Source: Zizania palustris
Lineage: Eukaryota > Streptophyta > Magnoliopsida > Poales > Poaceae
Length of the DNA: 64,000 nucleotides
Direction: 5' to 3'
Assembly: GCA_019279435.1 (NCBI GenBank)
Contig: JAAALK010000286.1
Span: forward strand, 37,013,712 to 37,077,711
Shown: piece after piece, positions 34,064 to 47,032 of the stretch
How the letters are laid out: every line of letters starts with the position of its first letter
How positions within the stretch are numbered: the stretch's first letter is position 1
Program-made: the position numbers and the translations under genes
Notes under the pieces: model-generated
What the model was told of the DNA's origin: nothing
Databases searched by the model: none
What the model saw: only the letters and a program-made list of their open reading frames with translations

Positions 34064-37000
34064 TGTAGCGCCCGGATTTAATAAAACCCAGACTTTATTG
34101 AAATGCCATAGAAAATAAATAATCACAAGATGTTCATCATACGATGACGCACATACGTCAAACATTCGTGGCTCACAGACCACATTATTACATAAAGGTT
34201 AAAATAAAAGAAACTATGAAAATAATAAACTTGATGAACATCTTCTCCAGGGTCGCTTCCTTGACTAGGTCGCTACTCCAGACCATCCTCATCATAGTAC
34301 GCTTCTGAAGTGGTTTTTCCAACGGGTGAGTACAAACATACTCAACAAGCCACCGAGAAAATGCAATAATAATGCAAGTTATAACAAAGGGAGGTAATGG
34401 TTTAAAGTGTGGAAAAGTACATTTTTATCTTGCAGCCTTTAAGGTGAGTCAAGTTCATTCATACACAATATTTAAATCATGGATGATGCAACATCTTCTA
34501 ACTCAAGGAGTATCGTCAGCCATCCTCGCTCGATAGTCCTTACATGCCCAAACAATTATGCAACACTTCTTAAACATAATCTAACTGTGGGATGTCACTC
34601 CACTCGCCCTTGACCGTGGCCTCGGCTTTTCGAAAAGATTTAACTCTGATAAGAGGTGTACCACTGTACCCACAAGGCACTCATTCCCCCACACCGCAAT
34701 GTGTCAAATGACCCAAGTCACAGGAAATTATACCGAAATCGTTAGCATGAATTTCTCCAACTCAATGACACACACAATAGGTTTCACCAGCGTGCCGGTG
34801 CACCCGACCAACATCGTGCCCCCTTTTGTACCACATGGCCCAAGCCACCCACAGGTGCTTCTTGTCCCTCTCCACATAGTGCCTCGGGTTAGAATGACCT
34901 ATACCTCTAGTTAAGACTTACCCATTAGAGTTGTGGTTGGTACGGAAGTTCTTTGCGACGAATCCCGCAAACCAGTCCTTATAGTGCCCAGGGTGCGACT
35001 AACCAATGCCCTCGCTTGCACCCGGAACCCACCATGCTAACTTATCAAACCAATTCCAATACCAATAGAATACTAGGGGTGAGAGACATAGGGGATAATA
35101 TATCAGAATCCAAGTATCTACGACTCATTTTTAAGCCTATAGCAGTTGTGTCGATACATTGGACACTTCTAATATTAATAAGTATACTGGTGATAAGGAA
35201 TTCAGGCTCGATAGCATGGCTTGGGTTTGCACATTAAGGTCGGGGATCCGATAACTATAATGTAGCGTTATTCATTTGACTAATGAAAATATAACCTAAA
35301 AGTTTTAGCGATATTTAATTGAAAACTGGGCTCAATATGTTTAAAACGGGGTTTGTTACTTGCCTTGTTCAGCGAAAGGAGATGGGTGAGCTTCGGGAAA
35401 GTATTCCGGCTCTTCGACGGCATTGTAGTCTTCTTGGTACACAAATCGAGAAATAACAATCAATCAAAACAATATAAAATCACAACACAAGCATATAAAT
35501 TTTATTGAGTCAAATTGAAGGGGATAAAATATAAAGCCTCTGAAATTAAAATAGGGATTTTAGAGTTAATTTAAGGGAGTTATGGATTTTTGAAAGTATA
35601 AAATGATTTATTAAATTATGTTTTAATCTCAATTAATTAATGTAAGATGTTTAGTGTAAACATATAACTTTTATTGGATAAAACAGAAATAACAAAAGAC
35701 AGGTTTTCTAAAGATGGAATGGTAATTTTTAGAATTGATTCCAAGGAGTTATGAATTTTTGAAGTTAGGAATTCATTTCTTAAATTTTATTTTAAATTTC
35801 AATTAAATAATATAAAATATCCAGTGTAAACATATAAATTTTATTGGATGAACAGGAAGAGAATAAAAAGATAAACTTTCTGAAATTTGAATGGTCAAAT
35901 TTGGAGTTAATTTGAGAAAGTTATGAATTTCTAAAGTTTAAACTACTTTCTGGAATTTAATTTAAATCCTAATTCAGCCTTCGGTCCACGGTGAACCGGG
36001 GTCCATGGCACTGTGTAGTGAGTCGATGGGTTTTAAATGAAAGCAGATAGTTGAGATGTGCTGATACCCCTTCGATCTAGATGGACGACTGAGATTAAAT
36101 CTCGACTGCAAATTAATCTCCTCCGCCTGATCGAGATCGTGCGGCCGTGATTGGGTCCGACACAGCACGCACGGGTAATTACCCATGTCGGTCATCTTCT
36201 CCGACGACGGCAGGGCATGCGGCCGCTGTGGCGGCGACGATGATGGCTAAGGCTACCCGACAAAGCTAGAAATGGAATCAGTGCGTTGAGGGGAACATGA
36301 TGATACCGGCGTCGTGGCTCAAAACCGACGGAGCGATGTCGGCGACAGGTAGGGCGATGGAGTGTTTTGGGTCATCGACGGGGACAGTGTTCCGGCGGTC
36401 TGCAGCGAGTACGGAGTGGTGGTCGGTGTCAGGGAGGCGACGACGAGGTGGATGGCAGACTCCAGCGACGACGAGCGGCGACTGGAGGGCGAGTAGAGGG
36501 GTGACGCGAAAATGCTTAATGTGGCGCTCAGTTCTGTCTAAGGGGGCAAAGGGGATGTGTGTTGGAGGCGGTGTGCCCAAGGGTCCTTTTATAGTGCTCT
36601 GAGGACGGTGAGGTGGCCAAGCATAGTGAAGACCGAGAAGGGGGGAGATTTAACTCCGGCGAGGCATTTACAATGATTAAAGGGAGTAATCGCGATAGAA
36701 TCTGAGGGAAAACGTGTGGAGGATTCCAATGACTTAATTACGGTGATTAATCAGAACTCGGGCCCACGACGGAGGTGATTGGATTTCACTGCGGTTGAAG
36801 ACTACTGATAGGATGGGGCCACCGGTCAGTGAGCAGACGAGGTCCAGCGGCGCAACGGTCGGCGCCGACACGTGGGCCTAAGTGCATAAGCTGTTAGGGG
36901 AGGATTCTGACAGGTGGGCCAAGGCTCGGGCGCGAGGCCGAGCCCACTGACAGGGGGGCCCGCTTGTCAGTGACAGGGTGTCGTGGTGGATGGGTTGGGC

Positions 37001-37309
37001 CAGCCGGGGAGAGAGAAATGAGGGGAGCGGCCCATTACCAGTTAAATTGATTTTCTGAATAAAAATAATTGCAGAAATTGATCCTTAAATTATGGACTAG
37101 CATCTAAGGTTGGAAAAATTTGTAAAAATTCCCAAAATTGTATCTTGGCCTTAGAAACATAATATAAATTTTTCAGATCATATTTGAATTATTTCTCTGG
37201 ATTATATTTACTTAGGCATTTATGACCGTATGAGAATTAAAATAAATCTTTTTTGAAAATTTCTCATTTTTATGAATTATTTTATTGCTCTAAAATTTGG
37301 GGTGTTACA
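34064..37309 (-). repeat. Element G 5' LTR
   Basis: A 3246-bp LTR between TGTAGCGCCCGG (34064) and GGTGTTACA (37309). A TATA-like TATAAAAGG (minus) sits at 36595-36603. It is partly AT-rich (35450-35960, 37030-37300) and partly GC-rich (36180-37020). Short open frames in it (for example 36278-36580) have no counterpart elsewhere and are not genes. Confidence 0.88.
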
Positions 37310-38620
37310 ACCATGGCATAATCAGTTGAAACAGATTCTAGCCTAAGTCTAAGGTCTTTTCTTTCTCTAGCAGCCTGAACAAGTAGTCTATCCTAACCAA
37401 TAACTACATTATTTAGTTCATCTACCTCAATGGAAAGTTGGTCATACGATAGTGGTACCTCGGATGAGTCAAGATCATCGCCTGTTGGCCATGAAGCAAG
37501 GGCCAGTGAAATCTCTTACTTTCTTCTCCTTCTTTTCTTCCTTCCTCTGAGGCTTCTTTTTCCTCATCAGAGCTTGACTCCTCAGTTGAGAAAGTGTCAA
37601 TGTCGCTAAGTATTGCGACAAAAGCTCTGAAAGCGGCTTTGGCTACCCTCTTAGACATCTTGTCGCGCTTACCCTTTGTGTAGGGTTTTCTCTCCTTTTT
37701 GTTGTGTTTGGGGCGCTCACTCTCTTCCTTCTTCCTAAGTCTAGGGCAATTGGCCGTGATGTGAGAAGTGTCACCACACTCAAAACAACCACGAAAACCA
37801 CCTCTCCGTTGGTCCCATCTCTCATTGTGAAAATGGGTGAATCTGCTAGCAATGGAAGCAAGCTCTTCATCATCCTGAGTACCATCTACTCTTTAGTAAC
37901 AGAAACTAGGGAGGACAAAGCGAAACCACCTGCAAGAACACAAGTGCCAGATGAGTTTGATTCTACAGTGGTGCCATGGCTAGAGCCAAAAACTAGTGCC
38001 AAAGGCTGAGGCAAAGTGTTTCTATGCCCTACAAGAGATGCCTTGGCAATCTCTATGGACTTCAGTTTGCTGAAGAGTTCATCGCAGGTCAACGTGTCAT
38101 ACCCTGTGGACTCCTCAAAGCTGGATATCTTCACTTCCCATATGCTATGATCAAGAGCATAGAGAAGCTTGATTGCCCTATCATGATCATTATAAGCAAG
38201 CATCCCAGTAGACCTCAAGTTACTCACTATCGCATCAAACCGTGAAAACATGGCATCTATAGATTCACCAGGGCCTTGCACAAATAGTTGATTGCATGTG
38301 CTCTAGTGCCTAGCCTTGATCTGTGTAGAGCTCTCATGAAAAACAGTGAGTGTAGTCCAAATTTCCCTAGCTGTCCTAAGGTGTTGAACCCTATCCAACT
38401 CACTTCTGCTCAAGACAATGAACAATATATTTCTAGCTTTGGAGTTAGAATTATCTAGATCCTTTTCTGCCTGAGTAGTGCGAGTCTCAGGGATGGAGTA
38501 TTGTGAATCCACAATCTCCCACATTGCATTTCCTTGGCATAGCAAGTAACCCTCCATGTGCACCTTCCAGTATGCAAAATCACTTCCATTGAATTGAGGT
38601 ATTTTACTAACTCTGTCCAT
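37310..38620 (-). pseudogene. gag: Element B gag, N-terminal part, decayed
   Basis: The start MDRVSKIPQFNG is at 38620, again about 50 bases after the primer-binding site. Segments: 38620-38303 (UBN2 start, ends in a Gln-to-stop), 38281-37886 (UBN2, ends in another Gln-to-stop), 37885-37643 (frameshifted zinc-knuckle region, CFECGDTSHITANC in the alternate frame) and 37658-37422 (acidic stretch). At 37310 it is cut by element G and continues at 14686. It is a different subfamily from C, D and E. Confidence 0.88.
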
Positions 38621-38642
38621 GTCGCCAAAAGATCACAAAACC

Positions 38643-38669
38643 GGTTAAGGTCAACTGGTGATCTTAACC
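38643..38669 (-). promoter_or_regulatory. Element B leader hairpin
   Basis: GGTTAAG/CTTAACC stem around a 13-nt loop, as in C, D and E. Confidence 0.55.
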
Positions 38670-38671
38670 AA

Positions 38672-38683
38672 GCTCTGATACCA
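38672..38683 (-). promoter_or_regulatory. Element B primer-binding site
   Basis: TGGTATCAGAGC on the minus strand adjoining the 5' LTR. Confidence 0.9.
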
Positions 38684-38685
38684 AT

Positions 38686-40680
38686 TGTTGGACCAAAACA
38701 GGCGACCAGAGGGGGTGAATGGGAGCTTTAAAATTCTCTTCTGCTGGACAGACTTCGAACACACCCTTCGAAGTGTCTGGTTCGGCGGTATTGAACACAC
38801 TCCGAACACAGGCTTCGGATGAGGAAAAAATTCAAAGTTCAAAATGCTTCGCTCGCACTTAGATACCCAAAAATGCACTAGACTCCGCAAAGATTGTGCA
38901 GGCTCCGCACATCGAGGTGCATTCTAGTAGGCTTCGCACAACTGGACTTTGCACAGGTACGTTTCCCTCAGAGCTTCAAACAGATGCTCCACACTAGTAA
39001 CAGGTACTAGGCTTCACACTTCAGAGTGCTCTAAACAGGAGCATGCAAAACTGATCGCATGGAGGACTTCGGCTACGAGAAGAAAATAGGCTTCGAACGC
39101 ATGCTTCACAAGGTGCTTCGCTAGTAATTAGTGAGGACTAACCTCTAATTTACACATAGCGAACATACACCAAAGTCACTCACAGAAATCGCACATATGT
39201 GAGACAAAATACTTCGTTCAAACGAACACCGAGTAAGAACTCTGGTCTACGCAGAGCAAAATGAATAACAGAAAACTCAACCCACACAGTGCAAAACATA
39301 GATACAAGTCCATGCATTCAATGAAAAATAGAATGGAAATTTTATTGCAAGAACAGGGAACACGAAACTCACAGAACTGAGTACATGAGAATGGCGGCTG
39401 GCTCTAAGTGTTCTGGAATGATTTCTAAAAGTGTTACCTAGACATAGTCGGCCTCACTATTTATAGGCATAACTCAGTCATGCGAATAGACTAATTTACC
39501 CCTAGGTTTTACATTGTTTTTGACTCTAGCAGACATGGGGGTATAGATGGTAGCATACTTTATTGGAAGCTCCTTTTGTCAGCTTCGCAGAGCAAAGAGT
39601 ATTAGCCTTGGTAGAGCAGAGAGTATCAGCTTTTGCAAAGTGGAATCTTTCGTAGCCCCCTTCGCACACGAAGTGTGTAGAGGCTTCGGTGACATGCTTC
39701 AAACCCAAAGGCTTTTGCTTCACCGAAGTCAGTCTTCGATACATTGACGATTTTGAGCCAAAGCCATCAAAGCCCTTCAGCCTTCGCACCATCACCTCCA
39801 GATTTGACCACCACGGCTTCAAAGCTACTCCAAGTTCGAACTCCGCTTGTCCGTGTACCAAAGCCATGCATGGCCGAAGTACATCAAGTCATTCACACTC
39901 TAAAGCCCCACCTTAGAAGTACCTTCACCACCTTCTGAAGTCCCTCCTTCGTTGAAGGCCTCCGCATGAAGCATTTCCATAAGAACCCCTTCGCAGTGCA
40001 ACAGCCCAAGCACACACTACGAAGAGCCTTATCCGGACCATGCCTTCAATGCACCTCGAATTCTGAGACCTTCATTAGGTGTCCTTCCAAATGTCTCCAT
40101 CTGGAGCACACTTTGGAGCCTTGCCTCATTCTTGAGGACTTCATCTTCCAGCCTTCAAAGTTACTCCTTCGGAGTCCCCCTTCGAAGTTCCTCGCCTCCG
40201 AGGACTTTGCCTCAGGGTACCTTCAGCCGGAGCCACCCTCCAAACTTTCTGCCTTCGCTTGATACACCTCGACTCCACGCAGCCTCCGTGACTGAGCTAC
40301 CCACTCGTTTGGCATCAAGCTCCCTGCTTGACCCAGATTCACCTACTGCGAACCGTCATGTCGCCTCCAAAGTCACCTGCACACAAACGACAAGCAGACA
40401 AGTGTATCTGATATCCTGGAGACCTCTCTAGGTAAACACCCTCCGATACACACTCTGGTGTACCTCCCAAAATACCAAACCGTTCGGTACAAACTCCAAA
40501 ATGTATTGTCAGACCTCTCCGACAGACATACTCTATTGCACACTTATACAGCCATCAAGCAGCAAGCCCTTCGGTGAAACACCTCTGAACCCCTTCGGAT
40601 AGACCCCTTCTTCCAGAAGGACACTTGTCAATCACTCATCATAGACTTGAAACCAAGGCACATTTCAACTTGGTTTCTCA
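38686..40680 (-). repeat. Element B 5' LTR
   Basis: 1995 bp from TGTTGGACCAAAAC (38686) to GGTTTCTCA (40680). On the minus strand it starts TGAGAAACCAAG like the C/D/E LTRs but is otherwise well diverged. TATA box (TATAAATA on minus) at 39458-39465. The five bases ACAAA at 40681-40685 are the presumed target-site duplication; the partner is left of the window. Confidence 0.88.
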
Positions 40681-42711
40681 ACAAATGTGATATCTTCAGC
40701 CCGGGCACACAAGAAGTCGAAGGTGTTGTGCGAGATGTTGCTTCAGAAGTAGAAGAAAGAGGTCTAAGAAGGCGAGCACTCGGCTAGGACCTCTAGCGAG
40801 GTCGAACCCTCCACGAAGGAATGTGTTCGGCCCACGGTGGGCGAGACCACTAGAGCCACCGATGCCTCCACCTCCGTACTAGTTATTGATGGTGCGGTGG
40901 TCCCCATGTTACTTTCCACCCACTGGTTACTCGTTCCCTTACTTCTTCACGAGTGCTCCTTTCATGCCACCTGAGATCCAGAACATGCAGGGGCAGAAGA
41001 GTGTCGCGGAGGCAACATCTTCAATCGATTGTCCGTCGCATCGCAGGGATGACCAGATCGAAGTTCTCAAGCCATCGTTGTCAAGGTGGGCTCCTAGGAT
41101 GTCCCAATCCCTGAGGAGACCCCATCAGAGCAGAACAGATGCGAGCAACAAAAGGTGGCCAAGGAGGGACCTACCGGTCTGACTGCATCCTTAGGGTCGG
41201 TCAGACCGCCTTCACCACCCCGGTCTGACTGGACTATTGTGGTCGGTCCGACTGCCTGTTTTCGGTCATCTAGCACTGGCCGGTCAGACCAGCCCACCAT
41301 GGATGGTCCGACCAAAAGGACCCGGTCAGACCAGCCTAGTAAGGACGGTCCGATCGATAGAGTACATGAAGGTACCCCAACTAAGCGTAAAATTGTTGAG
41401 GTCGATCCGGGTAATTCCCACTAGCCAAAAATTCCATGAGAAAGTTCGTGGTGCCCGGCACAAATCGACAACCTTCGTGGGCACCTCTAGGCATGACCAA
41501 GTCCTAGAAAAGGCATCTACAACATCTTTGAGCCTAAGAGATGAGAGAGAAGAAGGCTGAGGACGAGCAGGACATGATCTTTGAGGAGATTCGCCCCCGA
41601 CCAGTACCCAATCAAGTATGGAAGCCCAAGCTGGTTGCGGTGGACAACTTGACTCCCACTCTGAGTGATTACGATGATGACATGCTAGACAACAACTACA
41701 CACCCGTATCGGAGGGACCGCTCCCCCAACCGATGGATGTGAATGTGGTGATGCTTCCCATTGAGTTTGGTCTGCCAGAATATGAGGTCGAGGTCGCTCA
41801 ACTGAACCTCGGCCCACGTGAAGCTATTTTTGAGAAGCCCAAGGAGTCGGCTCATCACTTGAAGCCCCTTTACATTCGAGGACACATCGATGGCAAGCCG
41901 ATCTCTTGGATGCTCGTAGATGGAGGTGCCACCATCAAATTGATGTTGTACTCTCTTCTGAAGAAGCTCGGCAATGATGAGGAGGATCTAATGAGGACTA
42001 ACTTGATGTTGAACGTCTTTAACGGAGAGAGCTCCAAGGCAAAGGGTGTACTTTCTCTAGAGCTTACGGTGGGCAAAAAGACTTTGCCTACGATGTTCTT
42101 CGTAGTAAATGTGCAAGGTAAATACAGTGTGCTACTTGGGTGTGATTGGATTCACGCAAATTACTATATTCCTTCTACATTGCACCAATGTTTGATCTAG
42201 TGGTATGGCGATGATGTGGAGGTTGTACCAGCTGACACTTAAGCCTAGGTTGCTTTGGTCGATGTGTCCATAGACTCCATCCATGATAAGGTAGAGTGTT
42301 TGTCAAGTAGAGACCTCTCAGATTATGATTTCGTCAGCATGTCTGAGGGGAGGTTTGTTCTAGTCTCTGTAAAGCAAGCTGGTGTAGCTCGGCTTTCTCT
42401 AAATTAGTTATCATGTCAAGTAGAAGCAATCTTGATTGGCTAAAATCTCGTGTAGAGAAATATCGGTTTTCTAAAAATGGTATCGCTGAAGCCATTGAAG
42501 ATTTTAGTGAGGTAGAGAAGTTAAGTTAAGGTTTTGCGTCGGCCTACGATTTAGAAGAGGTAGGCATAGGAGATGGTGGTATTCCAACGCTGACTTTTGT
42601 AAATCAGAATTTACCAGCTTGTGATAAGGTCGAGGTAATAAAGTTACTTCGGTCATACATCGATTGCTTTGCATCGGAGTATAGCGAGATGCCCTTCTTG
42701 ACGCTAAAATC
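40681..42711 (+). pseudogene. Element I: Tat-like Ty3/gypsy gag-protease fragment
   Basis: Plus-strand remnant between the B LTR and the H LTR. The open part 41541-42200 (219 codons) holds an aspartic-protease region (WMLVDGGATIKLMLYSLLKK; the catalytic motif is DGG instead of DT/SG) and ends LGCDWIHANYYIPSTLHQ, typical of the Tat/Athila branch. Before it (about 40690-41540) lies a decayed Pro/Tyr-rich gag end and a stretch with many GGTCAGACC-like words. After 42200, stops accumulate; CFASEYSEMPFL near 42670-42705 is the start of the RT region, cut off at 42711 by H. Upstream gag lies beyond B. Confidence 0.75.
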
Positions 42712-43997
42712 TGTCGATCAAAGTACCAACGCACTGACACCGATTCGACAATCCAAAGCACGTGGACACCTAGAGATAATCCTAGGCGTGACATGACGCC
42801 GACGTCATGTTCTAACGACCCTTGATCGTGACAAGGGAGGGTGGAGTCGCCAAGCAATTAAACAATATCAAATATTACTCAATTAACCGAGTTGTAGATG
42901 AAAATACTAAACTGGCCAATGTAGGGGCTGGTTAGACCGAAGCTAAAGTGGCGGTCGGACCAGCCAAGACGGGCATGTCAGATCGATGCTATCTCGCTGG
43001 TCGGACCAACAGTGTGGTGAGTCTGGCCGAATGGGGTCTCCGACATACCGTGCAAAGGTGTCCGAAGGGAGGACTCTGGCCTTCAGTCGGTCAGACCGAA
43101 GAGTAATCCCCCGTCCAACTGAAGGTGTGCGAAGGGATTTGGGGGGTACTCTGGCGTCTGGTGTAGCCTCTGGCCTTCGGTCGGTCGGAGTGAAGGGTAG
43201 TCTCCGGTCAGACCGGAGGGCATGAAGGGCTCCGAATGAGAGGCTTCGGTGTCCGGTGCAAAGTGTCCCGGCTTCGCGCAGCTGGTTAGACCGCAGCGTG
43301 CCGGCACATCAGGTGACAGCACGGCATGGGATGGTCAGAATGGGGTAATACCTCCGGTTGGACCAACATCTCCTGGGCGTTGGTCTCTGGGGCTCCGGCG
43401 ACCATCTTGTCGAAGATGAATTGATGCAGGGGCTTTTGGAGAAAAATATGGAGATGAAAACACTACAAAAACACCAAAAGATGTTACATTGATTAAACGG
43501 GTGATTCACAGATGGATCAAAAAGGCTTACCGTAATTACGACGCAGCAAACAAATTGTTTACAATGCAAACCAACAAAGATGGACATGCTAAGATAATCC
43601 TAGGGCAATGAAGTAGATTGAAAAGTAAAGGTACGATTCAAGGTAAATAATAGATTAGATCTATTTGGGTTTCGGGAGAGGGGTCCCTTGAATCGGCCTT
43701 GCCCCTATATTTATAAGGGTTGGACATGACGTGACTGGGCTTAATCCCTACTATAATTTGACTTAGGTACGAGCCAAAGTCATTAAGAATTAATTAGGGA
43801 TAAAATCTAACTGAAATCATCAAATCTGAATCGAACATAGACTAGGCCGGTCTGACTAGACTCATATTGTCGGTCATATTGTGTCTACATGGCCGGTTGG
43901 ACCGGCCTGTGCCAGATCTGGCATATTTTCGGCCCAAAATTACCAAAACTGATATTTTGACAATTTTGACCATTAATGCCATTTTTTGCTATCAACA
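42712..43997 (-). repeat. Element H 3' LTR
   Basis: 1286 bp between TGTCGATC (42712) and GCTATCAACA (43997). On the minus strand the ends are TGTTGAT..ATCGACA, imperfect inverted repeats as expected of an LTR. It contains many GGTCAGACC-type words (for example 43087, 43203, 43891). No promoter element is assigned with confidence. Host sequence of element I resumes on its left. The other LTR is outside the window. Confidence 0.75.
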
Positions 43998-44058
43998 CAT
44001 GCCCCGTTACGTTTTGGCAAACTAAGGGCGATATGCTCCATATAGGCCTTTTGACACT

Positions 44059-47032
44059 TCAAGTGTTTTGCAACACACTTGGGAAGTACTTTTTTAAATA
44101 CCTTCCATTCAAAGCTCTTCGAAATCGCTCTCCTTGCAGAGACTCTAGCAAATATGCATTACCTAGAGCGATTTCAACAACTCTAAAAGGACCTTCCCAA
44201 CTAGGCGACCATTTACCAAACTTTGGGCTTTTAGTGCCTAAAGGAAAATTCATCTTCCAAACTAAGTCACCAACTTGAAACAATTTTTCTTTCACCTTTT
44301 TATTATAAGCTCTAGCCACTCTCCTCTTGTCTCTTTCTATTGCCTGTAGAGCTCTTAATCTCTTATCGGTCACTTCTTCCAAATTTTCCTTCAAGAGAAC
44401 TTCATAATCACCGACCGATAAGTCGTCTTGCTTAAGCAACCTCAAAGATCCAAGATTCACCTCCACGGGTAAAACAACTTCTTGTACATACACCAACTCA
44501 TTTGGACTTACCTTGGTGGCACTATACTTCGCAACTCTACATGCACATAATGCCTCAGAAAGCACTTCATGCCACCTTCTAGGAAACTCATCAATCTTTT
44601 TCTTAATAATCTTAATCACAGTTTTATTACTAAACTCAACCTGACCATTGGCCTAAGCATAGTACGGTGAAGAGTTTATCAACTTTATACCATAAGATTC
44701 GGCAAAATCACACACCTCCTTAGAAACAAAGGAGGTAGCCTGATATGTCATGAGAGTTTGGGGAATACCGAATCTATGTATAATGTGCTTCAAGATAAAA
44801 TCGATTACGTCATTTTGTGTCATGTTATTGAGAGGAACGGCCTCGGTCTACTTGGTGATGTAATCCGTAGCCATCAGCATGAACCGATGCCCTTTTGAAG
44901 AGGAAGGATAAATTTGGCTGATGAAGTCCAAGGCCCAACCTCGGAATGGCCATGGTTTGATAATTGTATTAAGCAAAGACGCAGGAGCGAGTTGAACATT
45001 ACCAAACCTTTGACACGCCTCACATCCTCTGTAATACCCAAAACAGTCCTCGGTTATAGTCGGCCAATAAAACCCTGCTCTTTTGAGCATCCAACTCATT
45101 TTCCAGGTCGACTGATGAGTACCGCAAAGACCTTCATGTACTTCACCCACAACAAGTCTAGACTGATCGGCATTCAAACTTTTCAAAAGTACTCAATCAA
45201 TTGTTCGGCGATACAGCTCATCATCAAGCAACACAAATTTAAACACTTGCCGCTGACCTTTCCGATCAACCCACTTGCTAGTATCTCTCAAATATTGATT
45301 AATTGGATTCCTCCAATCATCCTCATGATTTCCTGAAGTACTCGCCAAATTCTCACTTGAATTGGCGTTCATATAAATTATTTGAAGTTGCCCCCGTGTC
45401 CCAAACGATCTTGGCACAGGGCGGTTAGACCGACCATAGTGGGCCGGTCAGACCGACCATTATCGGATGACTAGCACGAGGCAGTTAGACCAGCCTGACA
45501 TGGCTTGTCATATCGGCTAGGTACCTACGGTCGAATCGGCCTAACAGGTCCGGTCAAACTGAAGTCCTCTGACTCGGGTGACACAATTTCTTCAAGCATT
45601 GGTTTTTCATGTGTGAAAAATTTACCTCTTTTGATTTGGTAACCAGATGCTTGCTGAGCCAAATCATTCTCTACTAAGTTGGCTTCTCTAGACACGTGTG
45701 AAATCTCAAAATCATCAAAAGTGCTAATTATGTCTAGACATTTATACAAGTAACTATTCAATAAACCATTGAAGCATTGAGAAACCCTAGCTAGTTGTTG
45801 AACAACTAACAGAGAATCACCATATGCATGAACATATTTAACACCCATGGAGCTTAACAATTCAAGTTCTAGCAATAGAGCTTCATATTCGGCTTGATTA
45901 TTAGTACAAGGAAATTATAATCGGGTCGACGTCTCGAAACTCATACCACTAGGTGATATGAGCGCAACAACGACACCTTGGCCATTCTTGCAAGCCGAAC
46001 CATCAAACAAAAGTTTACATGGTACCACTTCAATCAGAGCAACGTCACTACTCCAATTGACATCTACATGGTGATCAATCATAAAATTTACAACAACTTG
46101 GCCCTTCATAACTTTCAAGGGTTCGTAAGCCAAATCGTATTCAATTAAAGCATAAGCTCATTTTATAATTTTCCCACTTAGAATCGGCTTTTGCAACATG
46201 TATTTTATAACATCGGTTTGAAAAGTAACAGTACATGTGCCAGATAGAAGATAGTAGCAAAGTTTAGTACATGCATAATAAAGTGATAAACATAAACGCT
46301 CTAAGAAAATGTACCTCGTCTCAGCATCTAATAGGCAGCGACTCAAGAACATGATGATGTACTCCTTTCCCTCCACCTCCTACACGGCTCCTATCACACT
46401 ATCTTCTGCAGCAACGTACAACCAAAATAGAATCCTAGCTTTCGGTGCTCTTACCACAGGCGGTGACGACAAGCACTCCTTAATTCACTCAAAAGCACGT
46501 TGCTAACTTGCTCCCCAAGTGAATTCAGCTTCGTTCTTTAGACAAAGTATAGGGACAAAAGAATCAATCTTGCCAGATAGGTTAGATATAAAGTGAGGCA
46601 AATTGTTTACCTTGCCTAGCAACTTTTGTACACATCTCTTGCATGTCGGTGCTTCAAAGTTCTTAATCTTCTCAAGTATCTTAGGATCAATCTCAATACC
46701 TCTTTCATGAATCATGAATCCCAAGAACTTTCAAGCCGACACGCCAAAAGCACACTTAAGAGGGTTCATTTTTAAGCCATACCGACGCATTCTTTCAAAA
46801 GCAACTCTCAAATCGGCTAAATTGCTTCCCACATCATCCAATTTGACCACAACATCATCTATGTAGACTTCTAACATAACTCCTAGCAAGTCATGAAAGA
46901 TCAAATTCAAGTAAAAAGTCATCACAACCCACTCAAACAAGCTGACAAAACTAGGGCATCAAAAAGCTGTTTTGTAAACGTCCTCTTCGGCCATAAAGAT
47001 TTGATTATAACCAGCGTTGCCATCAAGAAAAC
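44059..47032 (-). pseudogene. pol: Element H pol (RT, RNase H, integrase), Tat-like gypsy, decayed
   Basis: Minus-strand order: RT (46731-47032: FMAEEDVYKTAF, FEWVVMTF, YIDDVVVK), RT thumb/connection (46158-46724), a linker, RNase H (45525-46133: LLFDGSACKNGQGV, YGDSLLVVQQLA, HVSREANLVENDLAQQ), a GGTCAGACC-rich linker (45410-45560), integrase zinc region (44848-45186: CEACQRFG), core (WALDFISQIYPS) and C-terminal part (44059-44619: FPRRWHEVLSEALCA, FQVGDLVWK, WEGPFRVVEI). Many stops separate the segments. The dual RNase H-like layout is usual in Tat elements; I see only one domain clearly. The upstream RT part continues at 57841-57861. Confidence 0.85.
47028..47032. repeat. Element E target-site duplication, left copy
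   Basis: AAAAC, repeated perfectly at 57836-57840. Confidence 0.95.

Larger units (their letters stand above)
14687..37309 (-). mobile_element. Element G: Ty3/gypsy element with very long LTRs, split by element C
   Basis: Minus-strand gypsy order: 5' LTR 34064-37309, primer-binding site, an extra upstream ORF, gag, protease, then (after the C insertion) reverse transcriptase, RNase H, integrase, and a truncated 3' LTR 14687-17717. The coding parts resemble Tekay/Del-like chromovirus elements of grasses. All coding segments have stops or frameshifts. The LTRs differ clearly more than those of C, which fits C being the later insertion. Confidence 0.9.

Noticed and set aside
40681..42711. Possible plant gene with a 219-codon open frame (41541-42200)
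   Set aside because: Sequence motifs are those of a Tat-type retroelement protease region, and the surrounding sequence is decayed gag and RT.
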